Position numbers and translations under genes: made by a program. Positions 36,360-39,099 of a stretch of 39,099 bases of DNA are shown one piece after another; position 1 is the first letter of the stretch; each line of letters begins with the position of its first letter. This DNA is from Nitrospirota bacterium. GTDB taxonomy: Bacteria > Nitrospirota > Thermodesulfovibrionia > Thermodesulfovibrionales > UBA6898. The stretch covers positions 1 to 39,099 of the forward strand of contig JAKAHR010000031.1 of assembly GCA_021825365.1 (NCBI GenBank), given 5' to 3'. The notes under the pieces are model-generated. The model did no database searches and was not told where the DNA came from. It worked only from the letters and a program-made list of their open reading frames with translations.

Positions 36360-37199
36360 ATGAAAAGATACGTCATTGCCGCGGCAGCTCTTCTCCTGTG
36401 CAGTGTATGTGCCCGCTCCTCATTCCCGTTTAAGGCAGCCCTTGGACTAAAAGACGACCGCGTCGTCTCGATCGGGGCGATGATGAAGGATCTGGGCGCG
36501 GCAGACATGGTCTTCATCGGAGAGGATCATGGCAGTCAGCTCGACCACAAGGCCCAACTGGAGGTCATCAGGGAGCTGAAGAAGAAGGGACAGGACGTCG
36601 CCGTCGGACTCGAGATGTTCAGGGCTGAAGATCAACGCTATCTCGACCAATGGACTGAAGGCAGCCTTGATACGCAGTCCTTCCTAAAGATTTATTACGA
36701 CAATTGGCGCATCCCCTGGCCGCTCTACCAGGATATATTCCTGTTCATCAAGGAAAAGAAGATCCCTGTAATCGGGCTGAACGTGCCGGATGCGATCACC
36801 GAAAAGGTGTCAAAAAAGGGGTTTGGGGCGCTCAGCCGCGAGGAGCTAAAGCAGCTGCCACCGGGGATCAGCTGTAATGTTGATCCGGCTTACATGGAAT
36901 TCATCCGCAGGGCGTACGGAGCTCACGGCCACGGGGGCGGTTCCTTTGCCAATTTCTGCGAGGCCCAGATGGTATGGGACAAGGCGATGGCGTGGCATCT
37001 CATTGAATACAAAAAGAAGCACCCCGCCAGGAGGCTCGTCGTCCTCGCCGGCAGCGGCCACTCGTGGAAGCCCGGCATCCCCTCTCACGTGGGGCAGGAC
37101 TCCGGCTTTTCATTCAGGGTCGTCCTCCCCTCCGTGCCGGGTCTGGGCGGGGGGCAAGGCATCAGTTATTCGGACGCTGATTATCTGTTGCTCGAGTAA
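36360..37199 (+). CDS. ChaN-like haem-binding protein (DUF399)
   Basis: The 279-aa protein from ATG 36360 has an N-terminal hydrophobic signal (MKRYVIAAAALLLCSVCARS) and the ChaN/DUF399 core. That core is recognisable from DMVFIGEDHGSQLDHKAQLEVI, VAVGLEMFRAEDQRYLDQW, YYDNWRIPWPLYQDIFLFIKEKKIPVIGLN and RLVVLAGSGHS. ChaN homologues are periplasmic or lipoprotein and bind haem in pairs; the biological role is unclear. The cysteines at the signal end (LLLC, SVCA) do not form a good lipobox. The frame is open far upstream through the HIT gene in another frame, so the upstream part is rejected. No good ribosome site is seen. Confidence 0.82.
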   Translation: MKRYVIAAAALLLCSVCARSSFPFKAALGLKDDRVVSIGAMMKDLGAADMVFIGEDHGSQLDHKAQLEVIRELKKKGQDVAVGLEMFRAEDQRYLDQWTEGSLDTQSFLKIYYDNWRIPWPLYQDIFLFIKEKKIPVIGLNVPDAITEKVSKKGFGALSREELKQLPPGISCNVDPAYMEFIRRAYGAHGHGGGSFANFCEAQMVWDKAMAWHLIEYKKKHPARRLVVLAGSGHSWKPGIPSHVGQDSGFSFRVVLPSVPGLGGGQGISYSDADYLLLE

Positions 37200-37392
37200 G
37201 CACCCTGCTTGCGCTGCAGCATAGGGTTTCGGCTTCCTCCGGCAGGTCAGGCCATTGACAAAATCTCCGTCCGCGCATCACAATAAAACCGGTAGAGCAG
37301 CTTCTGCCGCAGCTGTTTATAACGAGACGGGGACACTCAGCCGCAGGTTTGCTGACAGCGGCTCATTAAATCATGTACTGAGGGAGGTTGTT

Positions 37393-38109
37393 GTGAGAAA
37401 GGCATTGTTTTTCGTCGTGGTACTGCTCACGGTCGCACTCGCGACGCAGGTTTTTGCGGCCGAGAGGCCGAGGATCGGGGTCCTGAGATTTACGAACGAC
37501 ACGAATGCAGGCTGGTGGAGGGCGAGCGTCGGCAGGGACCTGCAGGACATGCTCATTTCAGAACTTGCCAGCACCAAGGCCTTCCGGGTTCTGGAGCGCA
37601 AGGAGATCGATGCGGTAATGAGTGAGCAGGACCTGGGGGCATCCGGCAGGGTGAGCAAGTCGACTGCCGCGAAGATGGGGAAGATTAAGGGCGCCCAGTA
37701 TCTGGTGGCTGCGACCGTTTCAGCGTTTGAGGAAAATACGAGCGGCACAGGCGGGGGCTTCGGCATCGCCGGGTTTTCGATAGGCGGCAAACAGGAGAAG
37801 GCTTACATAGCGGTCGACCTGAAGGTGATAGACACGACAACGGGAGAGATATACGACGCCCGGACCGTTGAGGCGAACTCATCGTCAAGCGCCCTGAGCC
37901 TGGGCGGCCACACGGGCGCCTTCCATGGCGGCCTGTCGACGTACGCAAAGACCCCGACCGGCAAGGCGATCAGGGCCTGCATCATCGAGATATCCGAATA
38001 CCTCAAGTGCTCGATGGTAAGGGGCAAAGACGACTCCTGCATGGATGAGTACGCTGCAAAGGAGTCTAGAAGAAGAGAAAACACCAAGAAGTCCATAGAA
38101 CTGGAGTAA
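37393..38109 (+). CDS. CsgG-family exported protein
   Basis: From a GTG at 37393, with AGGGAGG a few bases upstream, the product is 238 aa. A signal peptide (VRKALFFVVVLLTVALATQVFAA) leads to a CsgG-type domain: RPRIGVLRFTND, GRDLQDMLISELASTKAFRVLERKEIDAVMSEQDLG, AKMGKIKGAQYLVAATVSAFEE and YIAVDLKVIDTTTGEIYDARTVEA. There is no lipobox, unlike CsgG itself, so it is more probably a periplasmic member of unknown function than a curli pore. The C-terminus is rich in Arg, Lys and Glu, with two cysteines (LKCS, DSCMD). The open frame reaches back to 37255, but that stretch is not protein-like. Confidence 0.8.
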   Translation: MRKALFFVVVLLTVALATQVFAAERPRIGVLRFTNDTNAGWWRASVGRDLQDMLISELASTKAFRVLERKEIDAVMSEQDLGASGRVSKSTAAKMGKIKGAQYLVAATVSAFEENTSGTGGGFGIAGFSIGGKQEKAYIAVDLKVIDTTTGEIYDARTVEANSSSSALSLGGHTGAFHGGLSTYAKTPTGKAIRACIIEISEYLKCSMVRGKDDSCMDEYAAKESRRRENTKKSIELE

Positions 38110-38122
38110 GCAAGACAATCAA

Positions 38123-38155
38123 GGCCCGCCGCCTGCACTGAGGGCAGCGGCGGGT
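38123..38155. terminator. Hairpin between convergent genes
   Basis: CCCGCCG-CTGC pairs with GCAG-CGGCGGG across a six-base loop, with one bulged C. The stem lies between the stops of the CsgG-like gene (plus) and the truncated gene (minus). T-runs are short on both sides, so it may act weakly in both directions. Confidence 0.55.
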
Positions 38156-38252
38156 CTTCCTGATCTGAAGACGCCTTTTCCTGTAATCAGTCCGATAACG
38201 TACAGATAGCCACGGAATCTCCGCGTCCGCTGGAGCGATACGTTGGGCGGTC

Positions 38253-38993
38253 TTATCGGTTCGTGATCTGCGTTTGAATTTTGATACCCATCTTCTCCAT
38301 ATCCACCAACAAGCGCTCAGGATTCACGACGTGTCCCATCATCCAGAGACCGGGTTTGCGGATAGAGCCGTCAAAATATTGCTTCAAGCACGCGATTACC
38401 GGAATGATCGTAAAATCGTATGCATTGTCATGTTCTGAAAGAATTTTAACTGTCTTTTGTCTGCCGTCCTTTTCCCCATCCGCCTGAAGCAAAAAAACAA
38501 TGCCCTCTTCGGCATCGGAAAATGTCTTTAATCCCCAGATGAGCGATTTTGCCCAGAAATGTCGTAAGGCACCCTTCTTGACCATCTGGGACAGCATCAT
38601 GAGGGGAAACAAAACATAATCCACAAACCAGTTGAACCCCGTTGTATAAACACCTGTTTCCCTGAACCCAAACAACTCCGGCATAGCTCTGATTTCAATC
38701 ATATCCATAGGCATACAGCTCCGCACTCCAAATCGACGTCCAAAGTCGATTTTAATCGTATCCTTGTATGTTGCGACCTTCCATTTTCCATCCTTGAAGA
38801 CGTCCGCCTTGTACTCGGGTATGAGATCCACAAGTTCATAGACCGATTCCGGTCTTTCGATCTTTACATTCATCGTAAAGGCAATAATAGTCTTGTCATA
38901 GCGGTCGAAATATTCGGCGCCTTTTCGGATATAAGCTGCAGGCAATCCGGGATGAAAACCAGCCTGCGTGATAATGTCATTTTTCAGCTGCAT
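38253..38993 (-). pseudogene. Saccharopine-dehydrogenase-like protein, C-terminal part only
   Basis: The 246-codon frame begins within the middle of the family: TQAGFHPGLPAAYIRKGAEYFDRYD is the linker that follows the Rossmann NAD(P) domain in saccharopine dehydrogenase-like proteins. The C-terminal domain follows (TYKDTIKIDFGRRFGVRSCMPMDMIEIRAMPELFGFRETGVY). The first 150 or so residues with the nucleotide-binding motif are missing. An in-frame stop lies seven codons upstream of the ATG, and the start itself lies inside a 21-bp direct repeat that looks like insertion-sequence DNA. The gene is therefore most likely cut by an insertion. The C-terminal part ends normally (KMGIKIQTQITNR). Local base composition is lower in GC than neighbours. 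Confidence 0.75.
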
Positions 38994-39025
38994 TCCCCAG
39001 TTCCTTTTTCAGGGTCATTCCCCAG
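38980..39025 (-). repeat. Two 21-bp direct repeats at the edge, possible IS21-type end
   Basis: The 21-base units at 38980-39000 and 39005-39025 are identical at 18 positions and 25 bases apart. On the minus strand each contains CTGGGGAATG, then three variable bases and CTGAAAAA. Spaced near-identical repeats of this kind are typical of the multiple transposase-binding sites in IS21-family ends. The rest of the element would lie to the right of the window. Confidence 0.55.
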
Positions 39026-39099
39026 GTGTAGCACCCTGTTCTGATTTTTTAGCACATCGGGTTAAGCAGAATCAACCCTATGCCTTTCTTCTTTTCTGG

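Overview
The window reads as one chromosomal stretch of a moderately GC-rich, Gram-negative-type bacterium. A NtrY/NtrX-like pair behind a DUF4390 gene, an adenosine-specific kinase (PF04008), separate hisI and hisE genes, a HrcA/CIRCE-controlled groESL operon and a rhomboid beside a zinc-ribbon pseudo-receiver suggest Nitrospirota or a Desulfobacterota-like lineage. That placement is inference from gene content; no rRNA or tRNA gene is visible.

Layout. 1-110: three perfect hairpins in a row, possibly the right end of an IS200/IS605-type element. 154-5955 (minus): ispG and mltG, then groEL and groES with a perfect CIRCE operator, then a zinc-ribbon pseudo-receiver protein overlapping a rhomboid protease gene. 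6119-7696 (plus): nadB. 7811-11669: a LOG-family protein, a small secreted protein with a clear terminator, an MnmD-type tRNA methyltransferase preceded by a coupled mini-ORF, a DUF4149 membrane protein, a small [4Fe-4S] ferredoxin with a GTG start, and a NifX/NafY-like protein. 11771-15780: an ABC-F ATPase divergent from the potassium transporter kup. 15781-17254: a lower-quality island with an FGE-sulfatase-domain protein just downstream of an IS3-family transposase remnant. 17255-25971 (minus): a complete kdp operon whose gene order is a 26-codon membrane ORF, kdpF, kdpA, kdpB, kdpC, an unrecognised 134-aa protein, kdpD, kdpE. Palindromic repeats fill both gaps around kdpB. 26253-30464 (minus): a low-complexity secreted protein, RNase R, and two tandem paralogous membrane proteins behind a good sigma-54 promoter. 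30783-34720 (minus): DUF4390, NtrY-like kinase, NtrX-like sigma-54 activator. 34805-38109 (plus): adenosine-specific kinase, hisI, hisE, a HIT protein, a ChaN-like protein, a CsgG-like protein. 38253-39099: a 5'-truncated saccharopine-dehydrogenase-like gene cut by what looks like an insertion-sequence end.

How the parts connect. Potassium uptake is the main theme: constitutive-type Kup and inducible high-affinity Kdp lie close together, with Kdp carrying its own sensor and regulator plus two extra small genes. The most suggestive regulatory unit is at 29.7-34.7 kb. There the NtrX-like activator gene is followed by a 22-bp palindrome, then about 180 bp further on a sigma-54 promoter, then two duplicated small membrane proteins, which looks like a self-contained sigma-54 circuit. 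Several genes here are too short or start on codons other than ATG and are easily missed: the ferredoxin, kdpF and the 26-codon ORF upstream of it.
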